From Nakaseomyces glabratus (Eukaryota > Ascomycota > Saccharomycetes > Saccharomycetales > Saccharomycetaceae), in the NCBI RefSeq assembly GCF_010111755.1, contig NC_088960.1, positions 496,001 to 560,000 on the forward strand: 64,000 bases of DNA, written 5' to 3'. This document shows positions 1-9,525 of this stretch, piece by piece (position 1 is the stretch's first letter; the number at the start of each line of letters is the position of its first letter). The notes under the pieces are model-generated. The model worked only from the letters and a program-made list of their open reading frames with translations. It ran no database searches and had not been told where the DNA came from. Both the position numbers and the translations under genes were made by a program.

Positions 1-2
1 CT

Positions 3-269
3 CGTTACCCTTGGGAATCAGCAAGGTTTTCAAATAGCATTTACAAGATTTATTCAGAAGAAGCAGACACTAGTGTTGTACTAACCAATCTAGAAGACGA
101 CGAAGATTTGAAAGAGCTTATCTTGCTGTTTTTACACATCGATTCCTTGAAGCGACTGACTATGAAGAAAGCACTAGAGAGTAAATTTTTGGCATCAATT
201 AAAGGTGTTAAACATAGCCACGACAGAACTCTCAGAGTTTGCAATAAAGTTTTTCAGCTAAAACATTAA
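3..269 (+). CDS. C-terminal fragment of a protein kinase-like protein (5' end outside window)
   Basis: Frame 3 is open from the left edge to a TAA at 267-269 and encodes about 88 residues. It begins RYPWESARFSNSIYKIY and contains LLFLHIDSLKRLTMKKALES. This pattern (a PW..A...S..Y..Y stretch, then L...L..D...R.T...AL.S.FL) resembles the end of the C-lobe of fungal Ser/Thr kinases of the NPR1/HAL5/PRR type. There the D...R arginine caps the fold and a short tail follows. Catalytic motifs would lie outside the window, so the identity is a family-level inference. It converges on PEP8 with about 155 bp between the stop codons. Confidence 0.5.
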   Translation, partial: RYPWESARFSNSIYKIYSEEADTSVVLTNLEDDEDLKELILLFLHIDSLKRLTMKKALESKFLASIKGVKHSHDRTLRVCNKVFQLKH

Positions 270-425
270 TTAGCATGATATCACACTCATCCAGCTAGGT
301 GGTTAACTGTAATGAATTCGCATACTCTTCTAATAGTCTTCTTTATACATATTTGAGACGTTAAGTATTTTATATTCCTTATTTTAAAAAATTGCATTAA
401 ATTTTGAAAGCATCTTTAGTAGCTA

Positions 426-1445
426 CTATTGTCTTGTCCTGTACAATATGATTTCCGATTGCTTAAAGTATCTTCTCCCATCCTCATCAATTATTACCAA
501 GCTTAAATAGTTCTTGACATTGAATTGATTATTGGACATTGTAGGCGTTAGGCTATATCCGCCTAAAAATAGTCTTATCGGAATAGTCTCTCCTTTTACT
601 GGAGAACCATCCATTATTTCATATCGTACTGCTGTAGTATCGGTCAGTGTATTTCCGGTATGAATACCAGCAGACTCTCTAGTTATTAGACTTATTTCCA
701 TATGCTTTATTTTAAGTCTTGTTAACAAAAAGTATATTCTACCAACTATTACATCTTTCAAACTAAACTCAGCTTTCGAGTACTCGAATTCAATATGTAA
801 ACAGTTTTCAATACCAATATCAAGCTTAACTGGTTTTTTGAACGCTTCAACTTTGTTTTTGTCACTGTTCTCTCCTTCTGAAGTATCTGTATTAATCAGA
901 TTGGTGTTTTCAATAATGGGCTTCGAAAGGTCGTTATATAGATAAACCCAAAGCCTTTTCATTTTTGACACATCTGCGGACTTCCTAATTACTGTGACTT
1001 TCACAGCGTATGTCACGTCAACATTTTTGCCGGTATAGGACTCATACTGTTTGTTTATGTCTTTGAACAGAAAAGGGAATGTCTTTGTATGTTGTAGTTC
1101 ACCAGGTGGACAAAGGTCGTAACTCAGTGTTAAAAATTGGTCAACACATTTCTTATTAACATCCGTACTCGTACCAAAAGAAGACTGTGAATTAGATTTC
1201 CCAGATCCAACACCATTGACCATATCAATTGACCCTATCACTGACACTTTCACCCCCAAATGCTCAACTCTCCTACCATCTCGAACTCTCATGGTAATAT
1301 TACCACTAATAGATTCCCCATCTTCGAACAACGGATAACTCTCCTTAAGAGTCTTGGAGTTGCTAGTATTTGTCACATCCACATGCTTCCTGGTTTCTTC
1401 ACCATCTAACTGTATTTCAATATCCACAGGTGACTTGAAGAACAT
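426..1445 (-). CDS. PEP8: Vps26 subunit of retromer (PEP8)
   Basis: This 339-residue protein starts MFFKSPVDIEIQLDGEE and continues with the arrestin-like fold typical of Vps26 (DGESISGNITMRVRDGRRVEHLGVKVSVIG near the N-terminus; FFLLTRLKIKHMEISLITRESAG-like segment in the second half). Vps26 pairs with Vps35 and Vps29 in the cargo-selective retromer complex, which returns receptors such as Vps10 from endosomes to the Golgi. The length is slightly shorter than S. cerevisiae Pep8 (379 aa). The ATG at 1443-1445 gives a start one or two residues shorter than typical orthologues. A Ser/Asn-rich loop near residues 75-95 is a lineage feature. It is the first gene of the YJL053W-YJL068C collinear block. 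Confidence 0.93.
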   Translation of the reverse strand: MFFKSPVDIEIQLDGEETRKHVDVTNTSNSKTLKESYPLFEDGESISGNITMRVRDGRRVEHLGVKVSVIGSIDMVNGVGSGKSNSQSSFGTSTDVNKKCVDQFLTLSYDLCPPGELQHTKTFPFLFKDINKQYESYTGKNVDVTYAVKVTVIRKSADVSKMKRLWVYLYNDLSKPIIENTNLINTDTSEGENSDKNKVEAFKKPVKLDIGIENCLHIEFEYSKAEFSLKDVIVGRIYFLLTRLKIKHMEISLITRESAGIHTGNTLTDTTAVRYEIMDGSPVKGETIPIRLFLGGYSLTPTMSNNQFNVKNYLSLVIIDEDGRRYFKQSEIILYRTRQ

Positions 1446-1974
1446 CGTACAAGTTGGAGGTGTATTTGGTTCGATGGCAATCTTATCTGTGCAACTTCCG
1501 GATGACTATTTATAAATTAGCAAATGAAAAACAAGTAAAGTTGATTTAAACTTTTACCTTTATTGCCTGCTTCAGCTATCGACAATGAATAGCTTGGAAC
1601 TCACACCGGTCATCCACTGCTATTTCATCCAGTACTTATTGCTGTCCAAGAAGCCTTACGCCCTTTATAATTGAGCGATTCACTGTGCATGAACCTTGTT
1701 CTGAAGAAGCCGGGTAAATTCTAGTTATTTCGCCATCAGATCGCAGGAATAGCGATATTAGTATAATCTATCTGAAAGCAAAAAAGCCTTCCTACCCGGG
1801 ATGCCACGTATTGCAACTAATTTCTATTGATGCTAACAATGATTAAGTAACTATGCTATTATACTATCTTTTATTTGTTTAGATGAGAGATGGTTTTATA
1901 TACAGAAAAATGCATTACCCCAGCAATAAAAAAAAAAGTGAGTGCAATACATTGAAAAAGCCCAAAGTACTAAT
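1446..1974. other. Intergenic: PEP8 promoter and TIM54 3' region
   Basis: This is 529 bp between two minus-strand genes. It must hold the PEP8 promoter and the TIM54 3' end. I see no coding potential, tRNA or repeat. A short A-run (around 1928-1938) lies just downstream of the TIM54 stop. Confidence 0.6.
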
Positions 1975-3333
1975 CTACTCTTTAGTATCTTTGGTGGTAT
2001 GTTTTGGTAGTTCAAAGACATGCATCTTCGAGACCACTCTTTGATCCTGTACTAATTCCTGAGTCCATTCACTGTTTTTCTCAATTCCGGTTTTCACCCA
2101 TTGCTTAGGCCAGTCCGATTCTTCTTCTAGTGCCAAGTTTATATGTTTATCAGGTTCATATTTGACAATATGTTCCTGCTTCACCAAGTTGGAGGCTTCA
2201 CGGCATACTTCATCAACAAAGAATCTTCTTTGGTAGAATCTGTAGATTCTTTCTGGGATTGTGAGGAAACCGATCAAGTTTGGTACTGGGATAACTAGCA
2301 CAGGTTGGTGCAGCAGTGATGGAACGTTAGTCTTCGGATCTTTCAGTAAAGCATCTTTTTCAAGCACTGGCTCGACCTCTGGCGGTATTGGCGTGTCATG
2401 GAACGCTGTTCTCAGTAAATACGGTTTCAGCACTCTTGATTTTTCTTCATCAGGTTCATCTTTTCCTTCCTCATTTTCTGTATCTTTTCCTTCTACTTCC
2501 ACTTTATCAGCGCTTTCCAGTGTTGTTTCGACCATTGTTTCCACGGCAGTTTCTACGGTAGTTTCTACATTATCTCCGTCATTCATGGACTTCAATTTAG
2601 AGCCCATTTCGACCTCCTGTGTTGTCTCCTCAGGTGGATCCAGAGGACCCAATAAACCTTCATGTAAGCCAGTGATATACTCCTTGTATGCACCTCTTCC
2701 GACACAGACAACGCCACCTGCCAGGACTGGATCAGCTACTAAAGAATCAGTCTGCACAATAGTGTCCAGTTTCGGAACTTTAGTATAAATGCCCATGACA
2801 TTACGGAAATCGAAATCTGCCTTAAACTGTCTCGCTTGCTCTGGGTCAAATTTTTGTTCTTCTTCAGGGTCCTTTGCGTGTGGTTTCTTGAAGATCGACA
2901 ACAAGGAGTCCCCACTATTTCCTTGTTGCTCATTATCAGCTTCCAGCAACTCTCTTCGCAGTTGCCTTATCCTTGACGCAACTTCTGACCTGATAATTCC
3001 TTGTCTATCCTCCTCTATGACTTCGTAATCCAAGCCCGCATAGTACAACACCGGCTTGATGTACCTTCTCCAGATCTTCAGCGATGTCTCGAGGTAATCG
3101 TTCGGTGGTGGTGCGATGAACACGGTGATCTTTCTTGGCGACTTGTTCACGTCGCAATGCTGCAACGACAAAGGCTTCACCTCGTCACAGTACCTGCTGA
3201 TAATCTGCCTCTGCTGGTACTTGTCGTAACCCACACCACCCAGCGAGCCGGCCAGCACCGTCCAGAAGATTGTCCAGTTCCGCGAGGGCAACTTGAAGTT
3301 GCCCAACCCAAGAGCCTTCAAAGCGGGATTCAT
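1975..3333 (-). CDS. TIM54: Tim54, mitochondrial TIM22 translocase subunit
   Basis: This 452-residue protein begins MNPALKALGLGNFKLPSRNW and has one membrane segment at about residues 20-37 (IFWTVLAGSLGGVGYDKYQQ). The conserved IAPPPNDYLETSLKIWRRY and YIKPVLYYAGLDYEVI segments follow. Tim54 is an inner-membrane subunit of the TIM22 complex, with its bulk in the intermembrane space, and it aids insertion of carrier proteins. S. cerevisiae Tim54 is 478 aa. A charged, Glu/Thr-rich low-complexity insert near residues 230-300 (VETTVETAVETMVETTLES) overlaps a (TTC/GTT)-type imperfect repeat in DNA and is probably disordered. The gene sits between PEP8 and the YJL055W-like gene, exactly as in S. cerevisiae. 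Confidence 0.95.
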   Translation of the reverse strand: MNPALKALGLGNFKLPSRNWTIFWTVLAGSLGGVGYDKYQQRQIISRYCDEVKPLSLQHCDVNKSPRKITVFIAPPPNDYLETSLKIWRRYIKPVLYYAGLDYEVIEEDRQGIIRSEVASRIRQLRRELLEADNEQQGNSGDSLLSIFKKPHAKDPEEEQKFDPEQARQFKADFDFRNVMGIYTKVPKLDTIVQTDSLVADPVLAGGVVCVGRGAYKEYITGLHEGLLGPLDPPEETTQEVEMGSKLKSMNDGDNVETTVETAVETMVETTLESADKVEVEGKDTENEEGKDEPDEEKSRVLKPYLLRTAFHDTPIPPEVEPVLEKDALLKDPKTNVPSLLHQPVLVIPVPNLIGFLTIPERIYRFYQRRFFVDEVCREASNLVKQEHIVKYEPDKHINLALEEESDWPKQWVKTGIEKNSEWTQELVQDQRVVSKMHVFELPKHTTKDTKE

Positions 3334-3341
3334 TCAAGTTA

Positions 3342-3366
3342 TGTGTGTGTGTGTGTCTCTCTCTCG
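3342..3366. repeat. (TG)n/(TC)n microsatellite
   Basis: A run of TG dinucleotides followed by TC dinucleotides lies just upstream of the TIM54 ATG, in the short interval separating it from the 3' end of the LOG-like gene. It lies in the TIM54 5' leader/promoter. Confidence 0.85.
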
Positions 3367-3575
3367 CTATCTCGCTCTATCTCTACAGCATCCATCCACT
3401 GTGTCCCCACTTATTGCCATAAGCAATGTCTTTTCTGCATGAATTTCTATCTTAAGCAAGTTTTTTTTTGGTTTGAATTGTTGGGACGCCAGGGTAAACA
3501 CATAATACGGGTAGGGGCTCCTCTATTCCTAGTGCGAGTTCCATATTACATAGGCTATTTATTTTACATACAGGT

Positions 3576-4244
3576 TTACAACCCTTCGTCGGACCACTTC
3601 AAGTTGAACCGCCCTTCTGGGACTTTGTAGTTGACGATGAGGTCGATAGCCTCCTGCGGCGTGGAGGCCACTTGCAAGATGCTGCCGTTGGCCTCGCTGA
3701 TGAACCCCGCCGCGATGGCGTCCCGGAAGAACCGCAGCAGCGCGTCGAAGTAGCCGTTGGTGTTCAGCACCACCACCGGCTTGTTGTGGATCCCCAGCTG
3801 CGACCAAGTGACGCACTCCAGCAGCTCCTCCAGCGTGCCGAACCCGCCGGGCAGCGCCACGAACGCATCGCTCATAGACGCCATCAGCCGCTTCCTGGTG
3901 TGCATGTCCGGCACCACCGTGGTCTCACCGTAGTCGCTCGACACCACCGTGGTACCATTGACAGGCTCGCTGTACTCCTCCTGCTCCTGCTCCTGCTCTT
4001 GCCCAGCGCCACCACCATCGCTACGTTCCTTGGCCACCAGCGCATCCGGGATGATCCCATGCACCGAGCCGTCCTTGCTGGGGCCCATGGCACCGCGGGC
4101 CACCCCGCCCATCAGCCCAGTGGTGCCCCCGCCGTACACCAGCGACCACCGTCTCGCGTGGATCAGCGCGCCCAGCTCCTCCGCAGCAGCTACGAAGCTC
4201 TTGTCCCCGCTAGCCGAACCGCAATAAACACAAACGCTCTTCAT
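3576..4244 (-). CDS. LOG-family nucleotide phosphoribohydrolase (YJL055W-like)
   Basis: This 222-residue protein starts [13 protein letters not shown]. The first half contains [16 protein letters not shown] and the second half [17 protein letters not shown]. The PGGxGTxxE motif, with an upstream Arg (TRKRLM), defines the LOG or 'lysine decarboxylase-like' family, whose members cleave ribose-5-phosphate from (iso)cytokinin or purine nucleotides. The S. cerevisiae orthologue YJL055W is a cytosolic protein linked to tolerance of toxic pyrimidine analogues. The frame extends 12 codons further upstream only to a TTG, so the ATG at 4242-4244 is the supported start. A Gln/Glu-rich insert ([13 protein letters not shown]) interrupts the middle. 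The gene is divergent from ZAP1 across a 671-bp shared promoter region. Confidence 0.9.
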   Translation of the reverse strand: MKSVCVYCGSASGDKSFVAAAEELGALIHARRWSLVYGGGTTGLMGGVARGAMGPSKDGSVHGIIPDALVAKERSDGGGAGQEQEQEQEEYSEPVNGTTVVSSDYGETTVVPDMHTRKRLMASMSDAFVALPGGFGTLEELLECVTWSQLGIHNKPVVVLNTNGYFDALLRFFRDAIAAGFISEANGSILQVASTPQEAIDLIVNYKVPEGRFNLKWSDEGL

Positions 4245-4507
4245 TCTTCCTCTGTGCCCTGACGCCTTCCCACCTTCCAACTACAACTTACAAGTTACAA
4301 GTATTACACGTCCTGCAAATTTATTTTTCTTCGACTGGAAGGACCGCACCACGGGAGGGACAACAGGGAACAGAAGGGGACAGGAGAGTACAGGGGACAA
4401 CAGGAGAGGGACAAATGCAAGAGGGACAAATCGTCGGTGTTATAAAGTTTAACAAAATGCGTACAAAAACTTGCACAAAGCAGTTGCACAAGCCGCGCAA
4501 GAAGTAT

Positions 4508-4534
4508 CCCCCCCCCCACACACACACACACACG
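4508..4534. repeat. Poly-C and (CA)n microsatellite
   Basis: A run of C residues passes directly into CA dinucleotides in the ZAP1/YJL055W-like intergenic region. It is probably variable in length between strains. Confidence 0.85.
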
Positions 4535-4741
4535 GGAAGGCACCAACGTCCCAAAAGAAATTAGATCTCGGAGATACCCGGAATGACCCCCCCAGATCTC
4601 AACCCCCAGATCTCAACCCCCAACCCTCAGCGGCTAAACCCACAAAAAAGAAATAAAAATTTCTGGGGTTTCTACAAATCACTTCACACTAACACATGGT
4701 ACCGTACATGATAACACTGTTTCTTCTCACTTTTTTTGATA

Positions 4742-4752
4742 ACCCTTAGGGT
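4742..4752. promoter_or_regulatory. Candidate zinc-responsive element (ZRE) upstream of ZAP1
   Basis: The 11-bp palindrome ACCCTTAGGGT fits the degenerate Zap1 site ACCYTNARGGT. It lies 164 bp upstream of the ZAP1 ATG and within the divergent promoter. S. cerevisiae ZAP1 is autoregulated through a ZRE in its own promoter, so an equivalent site here is expected. Binding is inferred from the match and position. Confidence 0.7.
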
Positions 4753-4854
4753 GGATGTATAATGCTGTTGATTGTGGTGGGAGATGCTTTTGGGCTCATC
4801 GCTTCGCTAACTCTTACCAAATAGCTGGATAAAAAGTGTGTGATCCATAATTGA

Positions 4855-4864
4855 GTATAAAAAG
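4855..4864 (+). promoter_or_regulatory. TATA-like box of ZAP1
   Basis: TATAAAAAGG lies about 55-60 bp upstream of the ZAP1 ATG and about 100 bp downstream of the candidate ZRE. This spacing is compatible with a core promoter. Confidence 0.5.
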
Positions 4865-4915
4865 GACTACAAAAGCTAAGAAACTACAGACCGGCTTGGG
4901 TACAAGAGGATAACG

Positions 4916-7057
4916 ATGGTGGAAGGAGTAGTGCACGGGCATATACACAACAGCGAGCGGTACACGTATGTGCATGGGCATGTGCATCATGACTCGGAGG
5001 AGTGTGAAGGGTTCGAGGACTGCCGGGTGCCGGGTATGAACATGCTGAACTTGAACATGGGTATGAATATGGGGATGAATATGAGCACGAATATGGATTT
5101 GCAAGCGATGCAGGTGCAAGCTAATCCACACGCACATCCACATGCACATGCACAAGCGCAGATGTTCCACGAGTACAACAGCGCGAGCAGCAGCGGTGCG
5201 AGTTCTCCCGTGCAGTGTTGTAACCCGAATATCCTGGAGATATGTTGTGACTTGGATCACCCTGTGTCGAACCAGATTGGTGCCACGGGTGGCTCTGCAG
5301 GCTCTGCGGGTTCTACAGGTTCTACAGGTTCTACAGGCTCTGCTGGCTCGGCGGGCTCGGCGGGCCACTCGGGGCCAGGGTCGGCCTCGATGACGAACAA
5401 CGCTATGTCTCTGAACACAGCCAGCTCTGTCTTCACTAATGACTTCAGCAAGGACATGATGATATTCACGGATAACGCACTCACGCAGCTGGCGAACACA
5501 GGCACCGCTACAGCGACGAACACCACAACAACCGCATCCACTTCGCCGATAGGGACGAGGAACGACACCGCAGCGGGAAACGAGGACGAAGACATGAAAA
5601 TACTGCAGGACCTCTGCAACATATCCCAGCTTTACGAACTCCCCATGGCCAAACACATCAACCACCACCACCACAACCATGGAAACGTTGTGAACTTGCT
5701 TGAGGACACACACCTCTGTGGTGGCGGAGACGCAAACCAAAACGCAAACAGTGGTGACGGCCACGCCTGCGACGGATCACACCAAACAGATGCGCCTTGC
5801 ACTGGCAATTGCACTTCCGGTAAACCACACCACCACCACAGGATACAGGTTCACCCACACGACATGAAGGAGTATAAACCACATAGAAAGAGGCGGAAGC
5901 TTGTGGAGTCGCCGATGTTCGGCTCACGGAAACTGGTGATGTCGCCACAGCCGTTGACATCCCACGATAGGCATATCCCTGCCGACTTCAACGACCTGAA
6001 CACCAACACAATCAACTTCAACTGGAACTTCAGGGACGACGACGACATCCACTGTCAATGGGACGATTGTGGTGAAACGTACACAACATTGTTTGACCTA
6101 CAGAGACATATGCTCAAGGACCACATCACTAACGAGGATAAACACAACATTTTCAATGGAGAGAGCGAACACCTCTCGCATTGTCAATGGAAGGACTGTG
6201 AGTTCAAAGGTGGTGACATTTGCTCCTTGGTGAACCACATCAATGATGAACACGGTATCCACTTTGAGATAAATGTTCTAGAGAACGACACATCGGTATC
6301 TAACAGCTCTGCTCCATCATGTGCATCCTCAATAAAATCATCTCTGCACTTCGACTCTCCTCACCCTGATATCAGATCAATGAGTAGTCCCGTGATGATC
6401 AAAGCTGAGCAAGAGAACGACCTAAATAACTCGAATAGCACAAGGACTAGAGCTAGGCAAAGGGTGAGTAGGAGCAAAAAACTGCCAGAGCCCACAAAGC
6501 CTGACGAGACAGAATTCTGCTGTAAATGGGCCGGTTGTAACGAAAGGTTCAAATCCGCTGGTGATCTAAATGATCACTTGGAAGAAATGCATTTAACAAA
6601 GGGGAAATCACAATACACTTGTGAATGGGAAGGTTGCAACAAGACCTTCAGCCAGAGACAAAAGCTGGTGCGGCATTTGAAAGTACATTCAAAGTACAAA
6701 CCATACCAATGCCCACAGTGCCAAAAATGCTTCTCAACAGAAGATACACTAAACCAACATAAGAGAGTTCACTCTGGCGAGAAGCCTTACGAGTGCCATA
6801 TATGCCACAAACGATTTGCCATCTCAAATTCATTGAAAATACATATCAGAACTCACACGGGTGAGAAACCACTGAAGTGCAAAGTGTGCGGCAGGTGCTT
6901 CAACGAGTCCTCAAACCTCAGTAAGCACATGAAAACCCACATGAAGAAATACTTTTGTAGCCAATGTTCCCGAAGTTTTGATACATTGGAAAAATATAAA
7001 GCTCATGAGCTGAGGTCTCACCCGAAAACAATAAAGGACCAGCAGATTGCCACCTAG
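4916..7057 (+). CDS. ZAP1: Zap1, zinc-responsive C2H2 transcription activator
   Basis: This 713-residue protein has eight C2H2-type units at about residues 379, 422, 534, 568, 598, 627, 655 and 679. The first four have the CxWxxC spacing of the Zap1 sensor/DNA-binding fingers; the next three have linkers such as HSGEKPYEC and HTGEKPLKC. In S. cerevisiae, fingers 1-2 sense zinc in activation domain 2 and fingers 3-7 bind the ZRE of genes such as ZRT1. The N-terminal half is rich in histidine clusters (VHGHVHHD, HPHAHPHAHA, HHHHNHG, HHHHRIQVHPHD), in line with zinc binding by an activation domain. A GSAGSTG-type low-complexity run lies at about residues 123-152. It is shorter than S. cerevisiae Zap1 (880 aa). 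The ATG is preceded by a TATA-like box and a candidate ZRE. Confidence 0.93.
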   Translation: MVEGVVHGHIHNSERYTYVHGHVHHDSEECEGFEDCRVPGMNMLNLNMGMNMGMNMSTNMDLQAMQVQANPHAHPHAHAQAQMFHEYNSASSSGASSPVQCCNPNILEICCDLDHPVSNQIGATGGSAGSAGSTGSTGSTGSAGSAGSAGHSGPGSASMTNNAMSLNTASSVFTNDFSKDMMIFTDNALTQLANTGTATATNTTTTASTSPIGTRNDTAAGNEDEDMKILQDLCNISQLYELPMAKHINHHHHNHGNVVNLLEDTHLCGGGDANQNANSGDGHACDGSHQTDAPCTGNCTSGKPHHHHRIQVHPHDMKEYKPHRKRRKLVESPMFGSRKLVMSPQPLTSHDRHIPADFNDLNTNTINFNWNFRDDDDIHCQWDDCGETYTTLFDLQRHMLKDHITNEDKHNIFNGESEHLSHCQWKDCEFKGGDICSLVNHINDEHGIHFEINVLENDTSVSNSSAPSCASSIKSSLHFDSPHPDIRSMSSPVMIKAEQENDLNNSNSTRTRARQRVSRSKKLPEPTKPDETEFCCKWAGCNERFKSAGDLNDHLEEMHLTKGKSQYTCEWEGCNKTFSQRQKLVRHLKVHSKYKPYQCPQCQKCFSTEDTLNQHKRVHSGEKPYECHICHKRFAISNSLKIHIRTHTGEKPLKCKVCGRCFNESSNLSKHMKTHMKKYFCSQCSRSFDTLEKYKAHELRSHPKTIKDQQIAT

Positions 7058-7444
7058 ATGTGTTTAAAACGGACACCTACTGCACCTCTGTTTGTCCTTT
7101 TTTTTTTTTTACCATAGCATTGCCCATTCACTATACTGTACATAGTCCAATAAATATATAGACATAACTCCAACTCGTCCCAAAAGAAATATCCATCTTA
7201 TGCATCTTCTCGTGTATTGAATGCCATTATCCCAACCCATTGTTGTTCACTATCAGGTCCAGTTAATGGCAACCGATGCTCTGCTTCTCGCTGTGATCAA
7301 CGCTCAGAACGACTCAAGAAAAGGCCGATGCCCTTTACCAATCTAGGAACAATGGAGGGGGGATGCTTACTACATAAACGGATTTAATGGATTGCACCGG
7401 GTGAGAGCACCAGGTTAGACAAGACACCATTAAGCTATGGAAGT
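7058..7444. other. Intergenic: ZAP1 3' region and IKS1 promoter
   Basis: This is 387 bp between two plus-strand genes. It contains a T-run at about 7099-7110 and an AATAAATATATAG stretch at about 7150, which looks like a yeast polyadenylation efficiency/positioning region for ZAP1. The remainder would be the IKS1 promoter. No gene is seen. Confidence 0.55.
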
Positions 7445-9406
7445 ATGAGTTTAGTTCCATACAAGGAAGGTTCCATTATTTTGAATGATCCAAGCTCGCG
7501 GTCACTGGCCATTGTTGATCCTAAAATAGGGTCTGTTGCGATATATAAGCAGATCAATGCGAGAGTAGAGCATCTAAGGAGTGATCGGAGGTCGTCGGTG
7601 GAGTCTATAGCTTCGTATATGTGCCCGCACTGTGGCACTGAGGTGCATTTGAGTAATGATGAGGGTTATGGCTCTTCAGCGAGGAAGGCGAGGAAGGAGA
7701 ATACGAATAGACGGAATGTATCCCCGGATTTTGACCCCGATGATTTGAGTAATTATAATATGCTATCGACCACCACGGGATCGAGTGCATACTTTAGGCT
7801 GTTGCAGAGGAATCATCAGTTTTACGCAATACAAGATGGTGAACAAACTGAGAACAGCCACATACCGGATGACATGTTCATACCTGGATATTTCCATAAG
7901 TTCTTTGACATTTTAGAACCCCTAGGAAATGGTGCCCGCGGATCAGTCTACAAAGTTGTTCATAAGTTGGGATCTACACCTCTAGGCACATATGCGCTGA
8001 AGAAAATACCCATTGGTAACGACGATGAATGGTTTAAGAAATGTATTCGTGAAGTAAAGATTTTGAGCTCTTTGAAACATACTTCTGAGAATTTGATAAC
8101 ATATAACCATGTCTGGATGGAGATGGATGCTTCTGTTGGGCACGTTCAGAGTCTTGATGGTAGTAGCACAGGTATGGTAGGTGACGTGCCATGTATGTTT
8201 ATTCTTCAGCAATATTGTGCTGGAGGTAACTTGGAGGATTGCATAAACAATGTCGTTTTTGAAAAGAACCCTGAACTGATATCTATTGAAGAAAGAAAAA
8301 AAAGATTTAGAGAAAGGCATGGGCAGAAATCCTCAGGTAGTGCAAAAGCTGGTCTTTCTACATTACAAATTCTATCGATATTGCATGATATAGCCAGTGG
8401 ACTAAAGGAATTGCATAATTCTGGGCTTATTCATAGAGATTTGAAACCTTCTAATTGTTTACTTCTGTCCCCTTACAAGCATAACGATGAAGAGAGAGTA
8501 TTTCCTACCGTTGTGATCGGTGATTTTGGAGAGAGCCAGATGAAAGGTGAATATAGAACAGCAACTGGCTGTACAGGTACCATGGAATTTACAGCTCCGG
8601 AATTGATCATTGAAAATTGTGATTCCAATTCGAATAGTCAATACCATGAGTTCTCTTTTCAATCTGACATGTACTCCCTTGGTATGATTGGTTACTTCGT
8701 GATATTTGGAGAATTGCCATTTGGTAGTGAGTTAGATATTCCGGAAATTAAAAATTGTATAAAAGCTCTCAATATTGACAAAACTTATATGGTGAAGAAG
8801 CATAGAGAGATGAGATTGAAAGATATAGATTACCGAATATTTGATGTTTTGCAACTACTTCTCAGTTCTAAGGAATCGATTAGGCCATCTGCAATTGAAG
8901 TCGAAAGTATCTTTGAAAAGTTAATTGGACTGAATATTAAACATGATGATAACGAAAAATTGGCATATGATTATTCCTCTAAAGACAAACTGGAAAAATC
9001 AGATGTTCTATATGAACAACCAGATGGTATTAATATTGGTAAACTGGAAGAATTCCAAAGTAGTGATAAGGGTTCGGCTTCCACGAACGAAGCTTATTTC
9101 CAAATTGCCTCTCTACCCGCAACTCCAAGGCTAGCTTTGCCTAATCTTATTGATAGACAACAAGTGTCAGATTCAACTAAGATAAATTTAACGAATATCA
9201 CATTGAGAGGGTTGATCTTTGTCTTTGCTGCATTAGCGTATTATAGATATGCATTAACTGTAAATGCTATAAACCCTCAAGTTATGCATAGTTTCTTTTG
9301 GTCATCCACTTTTATGGCATTGAGCTTTGTTGATAATCAGAGGTTTTTATTCTGTATTTTTATTATTCAATTTATCATCTCATTGAGAGCAATGTTTTTA
9401 TATTGA
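7445..9406 (+). CDS. IKS1: Iks1-like Ser/Thr protein kinase
   Basis: This 653-residue protein has a kinase domain at about residues 155-490. It contains the glycine loop LGNGARGSVY, the ATP-lysine segment YALKKIP, the catalytic loop HRDLKPSN, the magnesium motif DFGE and an APE-type TAPEL. An N-terminal part (1-150) holds a single CPHC pair (MCPHCGTEV). The C-terminus has two to three hydrophobic segments (about 580-653, LRGLIFVFAALAYYRYALTV and FLFCIFIIQFIISL), which suggest membrane attachment. S. cerevisiae Iks1 is 667 aa, and its function is poorly defined. The gene lies downstream of ZAP1 in the same order as YJL056C-YJL057C. It converges on YHC3 with a gap of only 119 bp. Confidence 0.93.
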   Translation: MSLVPYKEGSIILNDPSSRSLAIVDPKIGSVAIYKQINARVEHLRSDRRSSVESIASYMCPHCGTEVHLSNDEGYGSSARKARKENTNRRNVSPDFDPDDLSNYNMLSTTTGSSAYFRLLQRNHQFYAIQDGEQTENSHIPDDMFIPGYFHKFFDILEPLGNGARGSVYKVVHKLGSTPLGTYALKKIPIGNDDEWFKKCIREVKILSSLKHTSENLITYNHVWMEMDASVGHVQSLDGSSTGMVGDVPCMFILQQYCAGGNLEDCINNVVFEKNPELISIEERKKRFRERHGQKSSGSAKAGLSTLQILSILHDIASGLKELHNSGLIHRDLKPSNCLLLSPYKHNDEERVFPTVVIGDFGESQMKGEYRTATGCTGTMEFTAPELIIENCDSNSNSQYHEFSFQSDMYSLGMIGYFVIFGELPFGSELDIPEIKNCIKALNIDKTYMVKKHREMRLKDIDYRIFDVLQLLLSSKESIRPSAIEVESIFEKLIGLNIKHDDNEKLAYDYSSKDKLEKSDVLYEQPDGINIGKLEEFQSSDKGSASTNEAYFQIASLPATPRLALPNLIDRQQVSDSTKINLTNITLRGLIFVFAALAYYRYALTVNAINPQVMHSFFWSSTFMALSFVDNQRFLFCIFIIQFIISLRAMFLY

Positions 9407-9525
9407 TGAATAAGTAGTATATATGGCTAGAAAGTATATCTGCGTCTATATATAAATATATGCAATCATTTAATAGAAACTAAGAAATTAATAACACTAT
9501 ATAACTAGAATTTCTCAGTTGCTTT

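Larger units (their letters stand above)
4245..4915. other. Divergent promoter region between YJL055W-like gene and ZAP1
   Basis: This is 671 bp between two divergent ATGs. It holds a poly-C plus (CA)n microsatellite (about 4508-4534), a near-duplicate CCCAGATCTCAACCCC motif (about 4589-4622), a candidate zinc-responsive element (4742-4752) and a TATA-like box (about 4856). No convincing small gene is seen. Confidence 0.7.

Noticed and set aside
4814..5764. 316-codon minus-strand frame opposite ZAP1
   Set aside because: It arises antisense to His-rich and GS-rich low-complexity coding sequence of ZAP1.
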